Part shown: positions 16,561 through 26,257 of the stretch, in pieces | Layout of the letters: each line of letters starts with the position of its first letter | Numbering within the stretch: position 1 is the first letter of the stretch | Assembly (NCBI RefSeq): GCF_030412015.1 | Contig: NZ_JASNRD010000004.1 | Coordinates: forward strand, 124,001-188,000 | DNA from: Massilia sp. YIM B02763 | GTDB taxonomy: Bacteria; Pseudomonadota; Gammaproteobacteria; Burkholderiales; Burkholderiaceae_D | Reading direction: 5' to 3' | DNA length: 64,000 nt | Translations under genes and position numbers: made by a program | Notes under the pieces: generated by a model | What the model was told of the DNA's origin: nothing | What the model saw: only the letters and a program-made list of their open reading frames with translations | The model's database searches: none

Positions 16561-18740
16561 CGGCCGGCGGCCGGGACGGCCGGGGCTGCGGACGGCGCGA
16601 CCGGATCGAGCCGCACCATCGTGCAATCCTCGGCCGCGCAGGCCTGGGCCAGGATCTGGCGCCGGTCGTTGATGTCGCGCGCGCCGACCAAGGTCCAGCC
16701 CGGCGGCAGCGCGGTCAGCGCATGCAGGTCGCGCAGCACCCCGTCTTCGTACAGGAAGGCGTGCTGGGCTTCGTCGCCCGCCAGCAGCGCGCCGCCGACC
16801 ACGGCGCCGGCGTTGTTGATGCCCTGGGCGACGCCGTAGCTGCCGCCGAGCGTGCCGAGGTCGCGCATGATGCCGTTCTGGTACAGGAAGGGATGGTAGC
16901 CGCTGCCGAACGGATCGTAGACGTATTCGGCGCCGCCCACCACCTGGCCGGCATCGTTGATGTCGAAGGCTTCGCTGTTGACGCCGTCGCCGATGGCGCC
17001 GATGTCGGTCAGCACGCGGTCCTTGTAGATGAAGCCGCGGCGGTCGTACGGGCTGCGCTCGGTCTGCTTCTGGGCGGTGCCGACCACCTGGCCGAAGCGG
17101 TTGATGGCTTCCACGTAGCTGAATTCGCCGTTGAAGGAGGGGATGACGCGCAGCACGCCCAGGCTGAGGACCCAGCCGCGCCCGCGCTCGCCGGGGCCCC
17201 AGGCGCCGTTGCCGGCGACGTCGCCGCGCGCGTTGACGGCGATGCCCTCGCTGCCGGCCCAGGAACCGTAGCGGCCCAGGTTGGCGACGCCGGCGGCGGT
17301 TCTGATGAACGCGTTGCCGTTCCACGTGCCGACGATGACGCCGCCGTCCGTGATGCCGCGTCCGGTGCTGCCGGGGGCCAGCGCGACGATCGTGGCGACG
17401 GCGTTGCCGTCCCAGACGGCGGCGGCGTCGCCGTAGCTGCCGACCACGTGGCCCAGGTTGTTGATGGCCTGGGCATCGAAGCCGCGCGGCACGGCCGTCA
17501 TGGTGAACGCGGGCGTGACGGTTGGCTGTGCCGTGGCCGCCGGCGGTACGGTCAGCACCGCCAGCGCCAGCAGCGCCAGGCCGCCCCAGGCGTGCCTGCT
17601 CGAGGGCCGGCGCCGGGGCCCGCGGCGCAGCAGGGCCGCGCCCAGTACCACGCCGGCCGCCAGCATCGCGCCGGGCGCGGGTTCCGGCATCGCCGGGATC
17701 AGGTCCAGGCGCACGGCGCGGCATTCGTCGGTGACGCCGTTGCAGGCACGGGCCAGGATCTGGCCGGCATCGTTGATGTCGGCGGCCGACACCAGAAGCC
17801 AGTCGCCGAGCGGGTCGACGAGGGCGTTCAGGTCGACGATGCCGTGCTGCGCGTACAGGAAGGCGTGGTAGTCGTAGCCGCCGCCGTTGCCGCTACCGCC
17901 GCCGACGTCGGACAGGCCGACGGCCCACCCCAGGTTGTTGAGCGCGAGGGCGCGCGTGGAACTGCCGCCCAGCGAGCCGAGATCGATCATGCCGAGCGTG
18001 TCGGAGGCGAGGAAGGCCAGTTCGGCGCTGCCGTCGGCATTGGTCGACCAGCCGGCCAGCGTGCCGGCGTCGTTGATGTCCAGCCCTTCGCTGATGCTCC
18101 CGCCCAGCGTGCCCCAGGTGCGCAGCGTGCCGTTCCGCCAGGTATAGGCCTGGCGGTTGCGGTCGGACCAGTCGTCGTCCGTGGCATCGGCGTCGTTCAG
18201 CGTGCCGACCAGCGTGCCGGCATTGTTGACGGCATTGGCGACGTCGTTGCCGCCGTCGAAGGGAAAGCCGTCGTCGACCTGGGCCACGCTGCCCTGCGCG
18301 TAGTAGAAGCCCGTGGTGGGGCCGTCGATGAAGGAACTGGCCAGCCTGCCCGCCACGGCGCCGGCGTCGTTGATCGAGGTGGCCGCGCTGTGGTCGGCGC
18401 GGGCCGGGATGATGGTCAACGCGTCCGCCGCGAACACGAAGGCCTGGTCGCGGTAGGTGCCGACGATGTCGCCGCGGTCGTTGATGCCCAGTCCTTCGCT
18501 GCCGGGCAGCAGGACGCCGTAGGACAGCACGGAGGCGGGCGACCAGGTCGCCGCGCCGCCGCCCGCCGTGCCGACGACCTGGCCGGCATTGTTGAGGGCG
18601 GCCGCCGTGAAGTCGGCCGGCAGGAAGGTCGGCGCATACCGTGGCGAATACTGGGGCGCGGCCGGCGCCGGGACGACGACGCCGCACAGCATCGACAAGC
18701 ATGACAGCAATAATTTCAAGCAATGTTTGCGCGCGGACAT
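16557..18740 (-). CDS. Double HAF-repeat exported protein with internal PEP-CTERM-like signal
   Basis: 727 residues of HAF-type extracellular repeats (units such as AAALNNAGQVVGTA, INDAGTLAGW, INNAGAVVGG). A signal peptide (MSARKHCLKLLLSCL onward) is followed by a first repeat block up to about 345. Next comes a PEP-CTERM-like element in mid-protein: MPEP at 351-354, a hydrophobic run, then RRGPRRR. A second signal-peptide-like segment (LALLALAVLTVPPAATAQ, about 380-402) leads into another complete repeat block. The second half has no terminal PEP-CTERM. It looks like two tandem genes fused in frame. I chose ATG 18740 because the signal peptide starts there. Function unknown. Confidence 0.8.
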   Translation of the reverse strand: MSARKHCLKLLLSCLSMLCGVVVPAPAAPQYSPRYAPTFLPADFTAAALNNAGQVVGTAGGGAATWSPASVLSYGVLLPGSEGLGINDRGDIVGTYRDQAFVFAADALTIIPARADHSAATSINDAGAVAGRLASSFIDGPTTGFYYAQGSVAQVDDGFPFDGGNDVANAVNNAGTLVGTLNDADATDDDWSDRNRQAYTWRNGTLRTWGTLGGSISEGLDINDAGTLAGWSTNADGSAELAFLASDTLGMIDLGSLGGSSTRALALNNLGWAVGLSDVGGGSGNGGGYDYHAFLYAQHGIVDLNALVDPLGDWLLVSAADINDAGQILARACNGVTDECRAVRLDLIPAMPEPAPGAMLAAGVVLGAALLRRGPRRRPSSRHAWGGLALLALAVLTVPPAATAQPTVTPAFTMTAVPRGFDAQAINNLGHVVGSYGDAAAVWDGNAVATIVALAPGSTGRGITDGGVIVGTWNGNAFIRTAAGVANLGRYGSWAGSEGIAVNARGDVAGNGAWGPGERGRGWVLSLGVLRVIPSFNGEFSYVEAINRFGQVVGTAQKQTERSPYDRRGFIYKDRVLTDIGAIGDGVNSEAFDINDAGQVVGGAEYVYDPFGSGYHPFLYQNGIMRDLGTLGGSYGVAQGINNAGAVVGGALLAGDEAQHAFLYEDGVLRDLHALTALPPGWTLVGARDINDRRQILAQACAAEDCTMVRLDPVAPSAAPAVPAAGR

Positions 18741-18840
18741 GGCATATCCTGGATGGCGAGGATGGATCCCCATCATCCGGCATGCATGCCGCGCGCCTGC
18801 TGCGCCAGCTCAGGTGCCGGCACTGCGTTTGCTCAACTCC

Positions 18841-21156
18841 TCATCGATCCGGACCGTCCACCGGGATCTCGTGGTCGCCCATCAGGATCTTGTCCGGCGT
18901 GATCGGCGTGGTGCGCAGGCGCTTGCCCGTCGCGTGGAAGATCGCGTTGGCGACGGCCGCCGACACGCCCACGATGCCGATCTCGCCCACGCCCTTGGCG
19001 CCCAGCTGCTTGCTGACGATGCGGTCTTCCTCGTCGACGAAGATCACCTGGATGTCGTGGATGTCCGCGTTCGCCGCGACGTGGTACTCGGCGTAGTTGT
19101 GGTTCATGAAGCGGCCGAGGCGGTGGTCGGTGAAGGTTTCCTCGTGCAGCGCCTCGCTGATGCCCCACACGACGGCGCCGCTGACCTGGCTGGCCGCCGT
19201 CTTGGCGCTGATGATGCGTCCGGCCGCCACGGCGCTGACGGCGCGCGTCACGCGCACCATGCCCAGCAGCTCGTTGACGCGCACCTCGACGAAGATCGCC
19301 TGGTGCACCGAGCGCGCATACTTGCGCTGCTTGAGCATCTGCGGCGTCATCAGGAATTTCTCTTCGACGCGGTCCTTGCCGGCCTTGGCCAGCAGCTCGG
19401 TCAGCGCCACGCCCTGTTCGGGCAGTCCGCGCAGGTGCAGGCGGCCGTCGTTGAACTCGACCTGGTTGATCTTCTTGCCCTTGAAGATGCCGCCGGCCTG
19501 CGACTGCGCCATCTTCAGCAGCGTGGACTTGAGCTTGTCGCAGGCGCCGTGCACGCCGCCGCCCACCGTGGTCACGTGCGAGGAACCGCCCTCGATCGGC
19601 GCCAGCGGCAGCGTCGAGTCGCCCAGCTGGAACGTCACCTGTTCCATCGGCAGGCCGAGCTGCTCGGCCGCGATCATCGCCATCACGGTATAGGTGCCGG
19701 TGCCGATGTCGGTCGCCGCGCTCGAGACGACCAGGCGGCCGTCCGCATGCAGCACGGCCGACACGCGCGCCACCATCACCAGCGAATCCCAGATGCCGGT
19801 CGCCATGCCCCAGCCGATCAGCTCGTCGCCTTCGCGCATCGAGCGGGGCTCGACCGGACGGTCCTTCCAGCCGAAGCGCTCGGCGCCCTGCTGGTAGCAC
19901 TGGCGCAGTTCCTTGCTGGAGAAGGGCTTGTCCTCCAGGTGGTTGTGCTCGGCGTAGTTCTTCAGGCGCAGTTCGAGCGGGTCCATCTTCAGCTTGTACG
20001 CCAGCTCGTCCATCGCCACTTCCATCGCGTGCACGCCGTGCACGGCGCCCGGGGCGCGCATGTCGATCGGGGTGGCGCGGTCCTGCGCGACCAGCTTGTA
20101 GCCGAGGTGGATGTTCTCGCAGGCGTACATCTGGCCGGACCAGTTGACGACGACCTCGACGTAGTCTTCCAGGCGCGAGGTTTCCTGCAGCGCCTCGTGC
20201 CAGATCGCCTGCAGCTTGCCGTCCGTGCCGGCGGCCAGCTTCACCTTGTGCCAGGTCTCGGGACGGTGGCCGAAGCTGAACATCTGCTGGCGCGTGAGCA
20301 CGACCTTGACCGAGCGCTTCAGCTTCAGCGCCGCCATCACGGCCAGTGGCAGCTGGTACTGCGGACGCAGGCCGGAACCGAAGGCGCCGCCCACGTAGGG
20401 GTTGCGCACGGTGACCTTGTCCTTGGACAGGCCGAACACGTGCGACACGTACCAGCGGCTGTTCTGCGAGCTCTGGGTCTTGTCGTAGACGGTCAGGTGG
20501 CCGTCTTCCCCGTACAGCACGGTGGAGGCGAACATCTCCATCGGGTTGTGGTGCTCGACGTTGTTGTAGTACTCGGCCTCGATCTTCACGGGCGCCGCGG
20601 CGAACGCGTCGTCGGCCTTGCCCTTCGACGAGGGCGGCGTGAAACCCGCCTTCAGGGGACGCGGCTTGTAGGCCTTGTCCAGGCTCTTGAGCAGGTTGGT
20701 GTCGTGCTCGGCGACGTCGTAGGTGATGTCGACGAGGGCGGCGGCGTGGCGCGCGGCCTCGAAGGTCTCGCCGACGACCAGGGCCACCGGCTGGCCGCTC
20801 CAGAAGATCTCGCCCGAGAACAGGGGGCGGAAGGGCGAGCCGCCCGGCGCCGTCATGTCCTTGTAGGCGAGGTCGTTGGAGCGCATCTTGGGGCGGTTCT
20901 CGTGGGTGATCACGGCGATCACGCCCGGTACCGCCTCGGCCGCGCTCGTGTCGATGCGCTTGATGCGGCCCTTGGCGACGGTGCCGCTGACGACGACGCC
21001 GTAGGCCAGGTCGGGCGCGCTGAACTCGGCGGCGTACTGGGCGCTGCCGGTGACCTTGGCGCGGCCGTCGACGCGCGACACCGGCATGCCGGCGCGCACG
21101 CGGCCCGTGCCGGCGGGCGCCGTCGGGGTCTTCAGGTCGGGAATCAGGTCTGTCAT
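18841..21156 (-). CDS. Aldehyde oxidoreductase molybdenum-binding subunit (PaoC-like)
   Basis: 771-residue large subunit of a xanthine-oxidase-family enzyme that oxidises aldehydes to acids at a molybdopterin centre. Family landmarks include [30 protein letters not shown] and the active-site Glu in GAKGVGEIG near the C-terminus. ATG 21156 overlaps the stop of the FAD subunit by four bases (ATGA); earlier in-frame ATGs lie inside that gene. The order 2Fe-2S, FAD, Mo matches paoABC (yagTSR). The substrate, probably aromatic or other aldehydes, is inferred from the subgroup. Confidence 0.9.
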   Translation of the reverse strand: MTDLIPDLKTPTAPAGTGRVRAGMPVSRVDGRAKVTGSAQYAAEFSAPDLAYGVVVSGTVAKGRIKRIDTSAAEAVPGVIAVITHENRPKMRSNDLAYKDMTAPGGSPFRPLFSGEIFWSGQPVALVVGETFEAARHAAALVDITYDVAEHDTNLLKSLDKAYKPRPLKAGFTPPSSKGKADDAFAAAPVKIEAEYYNNVEHHNPMEMFASTVLYGEDGHLTVYDKTQSSQNSRWYVSHVFGLSKDKVTVRNPYVGGAFGSGLRPQYQLPLAVMAALKLKRSVKVVLTRQQMFSFGHRPETWHKVKLAAGTDGKLQAIWHEALQETSRLEDYVEVVVNWSGQMYACENIHLGYKLVAQDRATPIDMRAPGAVHGVHAMEVAMDELAYKLKMDPLELRLKNYAEHNHLEDKPFSSKELRQCYQQGAERFGWKDRPVEPRSMREGDELIGWGMATGIWDSLVMVARVSAVLHADGRLVVSSAATDIGTGTYTVMAMIAAEQLGLPMEQVTFQLGDSTLPLAPIEGGSSHVTTVGGGVHGACDKLKSTLLKMAQSQAGGIFKGKKINQVEFNDGRLHLRGLPEQGVALTELLAKAGKDRVEEKFLMTPQMLKQRKYARSVHQAIFVEVRVNELLGMVRVTRAVSAVAAGRIISAKTAASQVSGAVVWGISEALHEETFTDHRLGRFMNHNYAEYHVAANADIHDIQVIFVDEEDRIVSKQLGAKGVGEIGIVGVSAAVANAIFHATGKRLRTTPITPDKILMGDHEIPVDGPDR

Positions 21157-22166
21157 TGCTGTACTCCCTGTGCTTTGTCGGTGCCGCGTTGGGCGACGGT
21201 GAGTGCCTGGACGATGGCGTTCTTCGCCAGCACCAGCTTGAAGTCGTTCTGGCCGTAGCCGCGCGCGCCCTGCAGGATGCGGTCCGCCGCGGCGGCGAAG
21301 GCCGTCTCGCTCGCGGCCTTGCCGACCAGCTCGCGCTCCGCGTCTTCCACGCGCCAGGGCTTGTGCGCCACGCCGCCCAGCGCGATGCGCACGTCGCGGA
21401 TGGTGTCGCCGTCGAGGTCGAGCGCGGCCGCCACGGACACGAGCGCGAACGCATACGACAGGCGGTCGCGCACCTTGATGTAGGCGCTGTGGTCGACGAA
21501 GCGCGCCGCGTCGGGCAGGGTGATGTGGGTGATCAGCTCGCCCGGCTGCAGGTTGCTGTCGATGTCGGGACGGTCGCCCGGCAGGCGGTGGAACTCGGCG
21601 AACGGGATCGCGCGCCCGCCATCGGCGGAACGCACGTGCACGGTGGCGTCCAGCGCGCGCAGGGCCACGCACATGTCGGACGGATGCGTCGCGATGCATT
21701 GCTCGCTGGTGCCGAGGATGCCGAGCTGGCGGTTGATGCCGGCCTTGGCCGGGCAACCGGTGCCGGGTTCGCGCTTGTTGCAGGGCGTGCCGACGTCGTA
21801 GAAGTACACGCAGCGGGTGCGCTGCAGCAGGTTGCCGCCGTTGGTCGCCATATTGCGCAGCTGCGGCGAGGCGCCGGCCAGGATCGCCGAGCGCAGCAGC
21901 GGGTAGCGTTCGCGCACCAGCGCGTGGTAGGCCGTATCCGCATTGCGCGCCAGCGCGCCCAGGCGCAGGCCGCCCTCGTGTTCCTCGACGACGTCGAGGC
22001 CCTGGGTGGCGACGGCATTGATGTCGACGAGGCTGGCGGGCTGCATGGTGCCTTCCTTCATCAAGTCGAGCAGGTTGGTGCCGCCGGCGACGGGGCGCGC
22101 GCCGGCGGCCAGTGCCGCCAGCACGCCGTCGACGTCCTTGGGTTGGGTGAAGGTGAATGGATTCAT
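21153..22166 (-). CDS. Aldehyde oxidoreductase FAD-binding subunit (PaoB-like)
   Basis: 337-residue FAD subunit passing electrons between the iron-sulfur and flavin centres. The FAD-binding loop [11 protein letters not shown] lies at about 26-36 and [15 protein letters not shown] follows. A PaoB-specific insert holds extra cysteines ([20 protein letters not shown]), the pattern that binds an additional 4Fe-4S cluster in E. coli PaoB. ATG 22166 overlaps the 2Fe-2S subunit stop (ATGA), so all three subunits are coupled. This cysteine insert is what points to the Pao subgroup rather than ordinary xanthine dehydrogenase. Confidence 0.9.
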   Translation of the reverse strand: MNPFTFTQPKDVDGVLAALAAGARPVAGGTNLLDLMKEGTMQPASLVDINAVATQGLDVVEEHEGGLRLGALARNADTAYHALVRERYPLLRSAILAGASPQLRNMATNGGNLLQRTRCVYFYDVGTPCNKREPGTGCPAKAGINRQLGILGTSEQCIATHPSDMCVALRALDATVHVRSADGGRAIPFAEFHRLPGDRPDIDSNLQPGELITHITLPDAARFVDHSAYIKVRDRLSYAFALVSVAAALDLDGDTIRDVRIALGGVAHKPWRVEDAERELVGKAASETAFAAAADRILQGARGYGQNDFKLVLAKNAIVQALTVAQRGTDKAQGVQQ

Positions 22167-22702
22167 GCCAGCACCGACCCTGTCGTGAAGCCTTCCTTCG
22201 GATCCGTCGCCTTGCCCGGCTGGGCGGGCTCGATGCCCAGCACCTCGCTGACCGCGCGCGCGATCTGCGGATAGGCGCCGCAGCGGCAGATGTTGCCGCT
22301 CATGAGTTCGCGCACGTCGTCGAAGGACCTGGCCTCGCCCTCGGCGATCAGGCCGGCGGCCGAACAGATCTGCCCCGGCGTACAGTAGCCGCACTGGAAG
22401 GCATCGTGTTCGATGAAGGCCTGCTGCAGCGGATGCAGTTCCTCGCCCCGGGCCATGCCCTCGATGGTCGTGACTTCGTGGCCGTTCTGCATGACGGCCA
22501 GCGTGAGGCAGGAATTCACGCGGCGGCCGTCGAGCAGCACGGTGCAGGCGCCGCACTGGCCGTGGTCGCAGCCTTTCTTGGTGCCGGTCATTCCGGCGCG
22601 TTCGCGCAGCAGGTCGAGCAGGGTGACCCAGGATTCGACCTCGAAGTCCCGGTCCTGTCCATTGATGCGCAGCCGGATGGGGTGTTGCTGGTAAGCGTCC
22701 AT
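22163..22702 (-). CDS. Aldehyde oxidoreductase 2Fe-2S subunit (PaoA-like)
   Basis: 179-residue iron-sulfur subunit with both 2Fe-2S motifs: the plant-ferredoxin type [19 protein letters not shown] and the helical type [10 protein letters not shown] with [14 protein letters not shown] sits about nine bases before ATG 22702. E. coli PaoA carries a long N-terminal Tat leader. None is present here and the extra 16 residues of open frame upstream contain no twin arginine, so the enzyme is probably cytoplasmic. It is the first gene of the three-gene operon. No XdhC/PaoD maturation gene is adjacent. Confidence 0.9.
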   Translation of the reverse strand: MDAYQQHPIRLRINGQDRDFEVESWVTLLDLLRERAGMTGTKKGCDHGQCGACTVLLDGRRVNSCLTLAVMQNGHEVTTIEGMARGEELHPLQQAFIEHDAFQCGYCTPGQICSAAGLIAEGEARSFDDVRELMSGNICRCGAYPQIARAVSEVLGIEPAQPGKATDPKEGFTTGSVLA

Positions 22703-23055
22703 GGGCCGTCCTTTCGTTAGCGAAGCGTCCACTTTACGGTCCGGGCCCACGCCATTCGGTTAGGTTACACACATAATGAAAAATCAAGACAAAGTTGCAA
22801 GGAATAGCCAGGATGAATGATGCACTGAGTAAAAAACAAATGATTCTCCCCAATTGTTTCGTTGTAAAATGAATCAACAGTTTTGGTCATGTAATAATCT
22901 TTTCAAAATTACAACGTGCCCGGAGATTTGGTACAGGGCCGTGGGATTCAGATAGAATTTCTCTACCGCCCGCGCTTGCCTCCACATATCCATTTGCCTC
23001 ATCCGGCCAAAACCCTGCCGGTTCTTTCTTCGCCGCACAGCGGCAAGGATCGTTC
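22703..23055. promoter_or_regulatory. AT-rich divergent region with a likely promoter for the oxidoreductase operon
   Basis: About 350 bp between divergent genes, markedly AT-rich. On the minus strand TTGCAA (22795-22800), 16 bases and CATTAT (22773-22778) form a reasonable sigma-70 promoter for the oxidoreductase operon. AAGGA at 23045-23049 is the ribosome-binding site for the GGDEF gene on the plus strand. I see no RNA gene, no repeat and no convincing small reading frame. Confidence 0.45.
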
Positions 23056-24969
23056 ATGCTCAGCCAACAGGAACTCGCAGAAGAACAACGCATCAAGGCC
23101 CTGCATTCGCTCGGCGTCCTCGACACGCCGCAGGAGGACCGTTTCGACCGTTTTACCCGTCTTGCATCGGCCGCTTTCGGCGTGCCGATCGCCTTGGTGT
23201 CGCTCGTCGACAACAACCGGCAGTGGTTCAAGTCGGGTGTCGGATTTCACGTTTGCGAAACGCCACGCGATATCGCGATGTGCAGCCATACGGTCGCGCT
23301 CGACGAACTGTTGGTTGTAAGCGACACTTTGGCCGATGAACGCTTCCGCGACTTTCCCTACGTCCGCGGCGAGAAGGGCATCCGTTTCTATGCCGGGCAG
23401 CCGCTGCACAGCCTGGACGGCCAGCCCGTCGGTACCCTGTGCATCCTGGACCTGCAGCCGCGCGATTTCGGCGTGGCCGAGCGCCGCATGCTGCGCGACC
23501 TCGCGCAGATGGTGCAGGACGAATTGAACCGGCGCGTGGTGGTGGCGGCGCGCGACGCGGCCCAGCAGGCGCTGCGCGAATTGAATGCCCAGCTCGAAAA
23601 GCGCGTGGCGGAGCGTACCCGCGAACTGCACGCGAAGAACGAGGCTCTGCAGCACGAGATGCGCCAGCGCGCCGCCGCCGAAAGCGCGTTGCGCCAGAAG
23701 CAGGAATTGCTGGACGCCGTGCTGGAATCGGTCGAAGTCGCCGTCGTCGCCTGCGATGCGCAAGGTCGGCTGACGCTGTTCAACCGCGCGGCGCGCGAAT
23801 TCCACGACCTCGACGCGAGCGGCGTCAGCGCGGCCGAGTGGCCGGCGCACTACCACCTGTATGGCGAGGACGGCGTCACGCCGCTGAAGGAAAGCGAGAT
23901 CCCGCTGCTGCGCGCCCTGCACGGCGAGCGGATCCTGGACACCGCCATGACGATCGGCATTCCCGGCCGTCCGGCGCGCCACCTGCTGGCCAGCGGCCGC
24001 CCGATCCAGGGCGCGGGCGGCGAGCCCCTGGGCGCCGTGGTCGCGATGCAGGACATCACCGAGCTGGCGGCTTCGCGCTCGCGCATCATCGAGAGCGAGG
24101 AATGGCTGCGCACCATCGCCGACAACGTGCCGGCGCTGATCGCCTACATCGACACCGACCTGCGCTACCGCTTCGCCAACCAGCGCTACCAGGAATGGTT
24201 CGGCGTGCGCAGCGAGCACATGATCGGCAAGACCGTGCCCGAGGCGATGGGCGAGGCGTTCTACGAGCCGCGCCGCGCGGCGCTGGCGCGCTGCCTGTCA
24301 GGCCACGGCTCGCACCTCGAGATCGAGGAGCAGCGCCGCGGCCGCACGCGCGTGATCAGTTCGACCTACCTGCCGCACATCCGCGAAGGCAGGGTGCAGG
24401 GCATCTACGTGCTGTCGACCGACGCCACGTCGGCGCGCGAATACGAGCGCCAGCTGCACGCGCTGGCGCACTCGGACCACCTGACGGGCCTGCCGAACCG
24501 CCGCAGCTACGAAGAGCGCCTGGCCCAGGCCATCGCGCGCTCGCGCCGCAGCGCCATGCCGCTCGCGCTGTGCTACCTGGACGTCGACCACTTCAAGCAG
24601 ATCAACGACACGTTCGGCCACGCGGTGGGCGACGCCGTGCTGCGCGAGTTCGCCAAGCGCCTGTCCGGCACCGTGCGCAGCACCGATACGGTGGCCCGCC
24701 TGGCCGGCGACGAGTTCGTGATCGTGCTGGAGCAGGTCGGCTCCCCGCTCGAATGCCAGCGCGTGGCCGACAAGCTGCTGGAGGCGATCCGTCCGCCGTT
24801 CCAGGTCGACGGCCGCACGCTCGACGTCACCAGCAGCCTGGGCTTCGCCTGGTGCCCGCGCCCCGAACTGGCGGCGCTCACGCATGCGGCGGACGATGCG
24901 CTGTACCAGTCCAAGCGGGCGGGCAGGGACCGGTCGTCGGTGGTGGTGCTGGCAGGCTGCCCGGCTTGA
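23056..24969 (+). CDS. GAF-PAS-PAS-GGDEF diguanylate cyclase
   Basis: 637-residue soluble signalling protein. An N-terminal GAF domain (about 20-160, with FYAGQPLHSLDGQPVGTLC) is followed by a coiled coil (about 165-215), two PAS domains (about 220-335 and 350-465) and a GGDEF domain (470-635). The signature is AGDEF (550-554), a variant seen in active cyclases, and the inhibitory site RSTD (541-544) is intact, so product feedback is expected. No membrane segment, so it senses a cytoplasmic cue through GAF or PAS; ligand unknown. A strong hairpin follows. Confidence 0.9.
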   Translation: MLSQQELAEEQRIKALHSLGVLDTPQEDRFDRFTRLASAAFGVPIALVSLVDNNRQWFKSGVGFHVCETPRDIAMCSHTVALDELLVVSDTLADERFRDFPYVRGEKGIRFYAGQPLHSLDGQPVGTLCILDLQPRDFGVAERRMLRDLAQMVQDELNRRVVVAARDAAQQALRELNAQLEKRVAERTRELHAKNEALQHEMRQRAAAESALRQKQELLDAVLESVEVAVVACDAQGRLTLFNRAAREFHDLDASGVSAAEWPAHYHLYGEDGVTPLKESEIPLLRALHGERILDTAMTIGIPGRPARHLLASGRPIQGAGGEPLGAVVAMQDITELAASRSRIIESEEWLRTIADNVPALIAYIDTDLRYRFANQRYQEWFGVRSEHMIGKTVPEAMGEAFYEPRRAALARCLSGHGSHLEIEEQRRGRTRVISSTYLPHIREGRVQGIYVLSTDATSAREYERQLHALAHSDHLTGLPNRRSYEERLAQAIARSRRSAMPLALCYLDVDHFKQINDTFGHAVGDAVLREFAKRLSGTVRSTDTVARLAGDEFVIVLEQVGSPLECQRVADKLLEAIRPPFQVDGRTLDVTSSLGFAWCPRPELAALTHAADDALYQSKRAGRDRSSVVVLAGCPA

Positions 24970-24970
24970 T

Positions 24971-25001
24971 GGCTTGGTGGGCACCACGTGCCCGCCAAGC
25001 C
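24971..25001. terminator. Intrinsic terminator after the GGDEF gene
   Basis: A 14-bp stem (GGCTTGGTGGGCAC, 24971-24984, with its partner at 24988-25001, one G-T pair) and a three-base loop, followed by CTTTCT. It lies two bases past the stop and ends just before the convergent small gene, so it probably ends transcription of the GGDEF gene. Confidence 0.7.
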
Positions 25002-25005
25002 TTTC

Positions 25006-25260
25006 TCAATGCGCCGGCGCGGCCACCGGCTGCGCGCCGGCGTCCTGTTCCGGCGCATGGCCGGAGGCGCCGGTCGGCGCCTGGGCGGTGTTCTTTTCCT
25101 GTTGCTGCTGTTTTTCCTGGCGTTCCTGCTTGATGCGGGCCTCGTAGGCCAGCTGGTTCTTGCGCGTCTGCTGGATCAGGACTTCGTCGCGGCCGGCGAA
25201 GGCGGCCGAGGAGAGGGTAGCGAGGGCGAGGGCGATCAGTGCGGTCTGGTGCGTTTTCAT
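25006..25260 (-). CDS. Small exported Gln/Glu-rich protein
   Basis: 84-residue protein starting at ATG 25260, where a clear signal peptide begins (MKTHQTALIALALATLSSAAFA). The mature part is short, charged and low in complexity: a helical stretch QERQEKQQQQEKN, then a Pro/Ala/Gly tail ending VAAPAH. I recognise no family. It sits between a GGDEF gene and a porin gene, with no sign that it belongs to an operon with either. Confidence 0.65.
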   Translation of the reverse strand: MKTHQTALIALALATLSSAAFAGRDEVLIQQTRKNQLAYEARIKQERQEKQQQQEKNTAQAPTGASGHAPEQDAGAQPVAAPAH

Positions 25261-25368
25261 GGTGCGTGTCTTCGATGGAACGTGGCCGCGGGGTGCGGAC
25301 CGATGAGATGATAACACTCATATGATGGGCTCGCTCAGCCGGCCCTCCCGCCCCCGCGTCCGCTCGCA

Positions 25369-26166
25369 TCAGAAGGTGTGCACGACCTGCAGCGTCACGC
25401 CGTTCTTGCCCAGGAATTTGCCGTTGCGGGCCGAGGTGTAGGCCGCTTCCTCGGCATTGGTGGCCACGAAGGCCAGCGTCGCCGTGGTCGTGCCCCATGC
25501 CTTGCTCACGCCGACCTTCCAGTCCGTGTAGCTGGCGTTGGCCGAATGCTGCACGTGCTGGCGGCCGCCGTGCAGCACGATCGTGAAGCCGTTGCCGGCA
25601 TCGAGGTTCGCGCCCGCGTCCACGTAGCTGCTGTAGCGGCTGTCGACGAAGCCGAACAGGTTCGTCAGCGCGTTCGAGTACTTGATGTAGTACGGACCCT
25701 TGCCGACCTGGGCGTAGACCTCGCCCGTATTGCCGTTCACGTAGCCCGGCACGTCCTTCAGGTCGTTGCCCGGGTAGATGTAGCCCAGCACGCCCACATC
25801 GTAGGTAAAGCCGCGGCCCAGCTCGCCGCGCTTGCCGGCATAGACGTCCATCTCGACGTTGCCGCCGCCGCCGGCGTCCTTGGCCCAGGTGATGCTGGAC
25901 AGCCAGGTGCCCACATAGAGGCTGGTATCCGCGTCGAGCCAGTCGACGCCGCCCTGGACGGCGGCATGGGTGCGCGTCTGCGAGATGCCGCGGTAGCGGT
26001 AGTCGGTGATCGCGCCCAGGTTCCAGGTGACGGGCGAGGCCGGCGCCGCGGCTTCGGGAGCGGCGGCTTCCGGGGCGGCCGGAGCCGGGTTGGCTTCCTG
26101 GGCCTGGACCGTGGCCGCGGCGGCCAGGGAGACGAACGATGCGATGGTGGCGATGAGGTTTTTCAT
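25369..26166 (-). CDS. TorF-family putative porin (outer membrane)
   Basis: 265-residue outer-membrane protein of the conserved putative-porin group (TorF / Gcw_chp). The signal peptide ends near TVQAQ and is followed by an Ala/Pro/Glu linker. The barrel opens with the family-typical NLGAITDYRYRGISQTRTHAAVQGGVDW and ends LQVVHTF with a terminal aromatic residue as outer-membrane barrels do. A GTG nine bases upstream (26175) is an alternative start. In Proteobacteria this family often sits near nitrogen or ion transport genes; here it follows the kdp operon on the same strand. Its substrate is unknown. Confidence 0.8.
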   Translation of the reverse strand: MKNLIATIASFVSLAAAATVQAQEANPAPAAPEAAAPEAAAPASPVTWNLGAITDYRYRGISQTRTHAAVQGGVDWLDADTSLYVGTWLSSITWAKDAGGGGNVEMDVYAGKRGELGRGFTYDVGVLGYIYPGNDLKDVPGYVNGNTGEVYAQVGKGPYYIKYSNALTNLFGFVDSRYSSYVDAGANLDAGNGFTIVLHGGRQHVQHSANASYTDWKVGVSKAWGTTTATLAFVATNAEEAAYTSARNGKFLGKNGVTLQVVHTF

Positions 26167-26200
26167 GGTTTTCACTTTCGTAGGGATGAGTCGTGCCCTC

Positions 26201-26220
26201 GCCGTGCCCTAGGGCGCGGC
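26201..26220 (-). terminator. Near-perfect palindrome after kdpE
   Basis: GCCGTGCCCT is followed directly by AGGGCGCGGC, a 20-bp palindrome with one mismatch, 37 bp past the kdpE stop and 34 bp before the porin start. It could separate the kdp transcript from the porin gene or act as an operator. There is no T-run. Confidence 0.3.
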
Positions 26221-26257
26221 GCAGCAGGTCTTCGCTGTAAAAAGGGGATTCCTGTCG

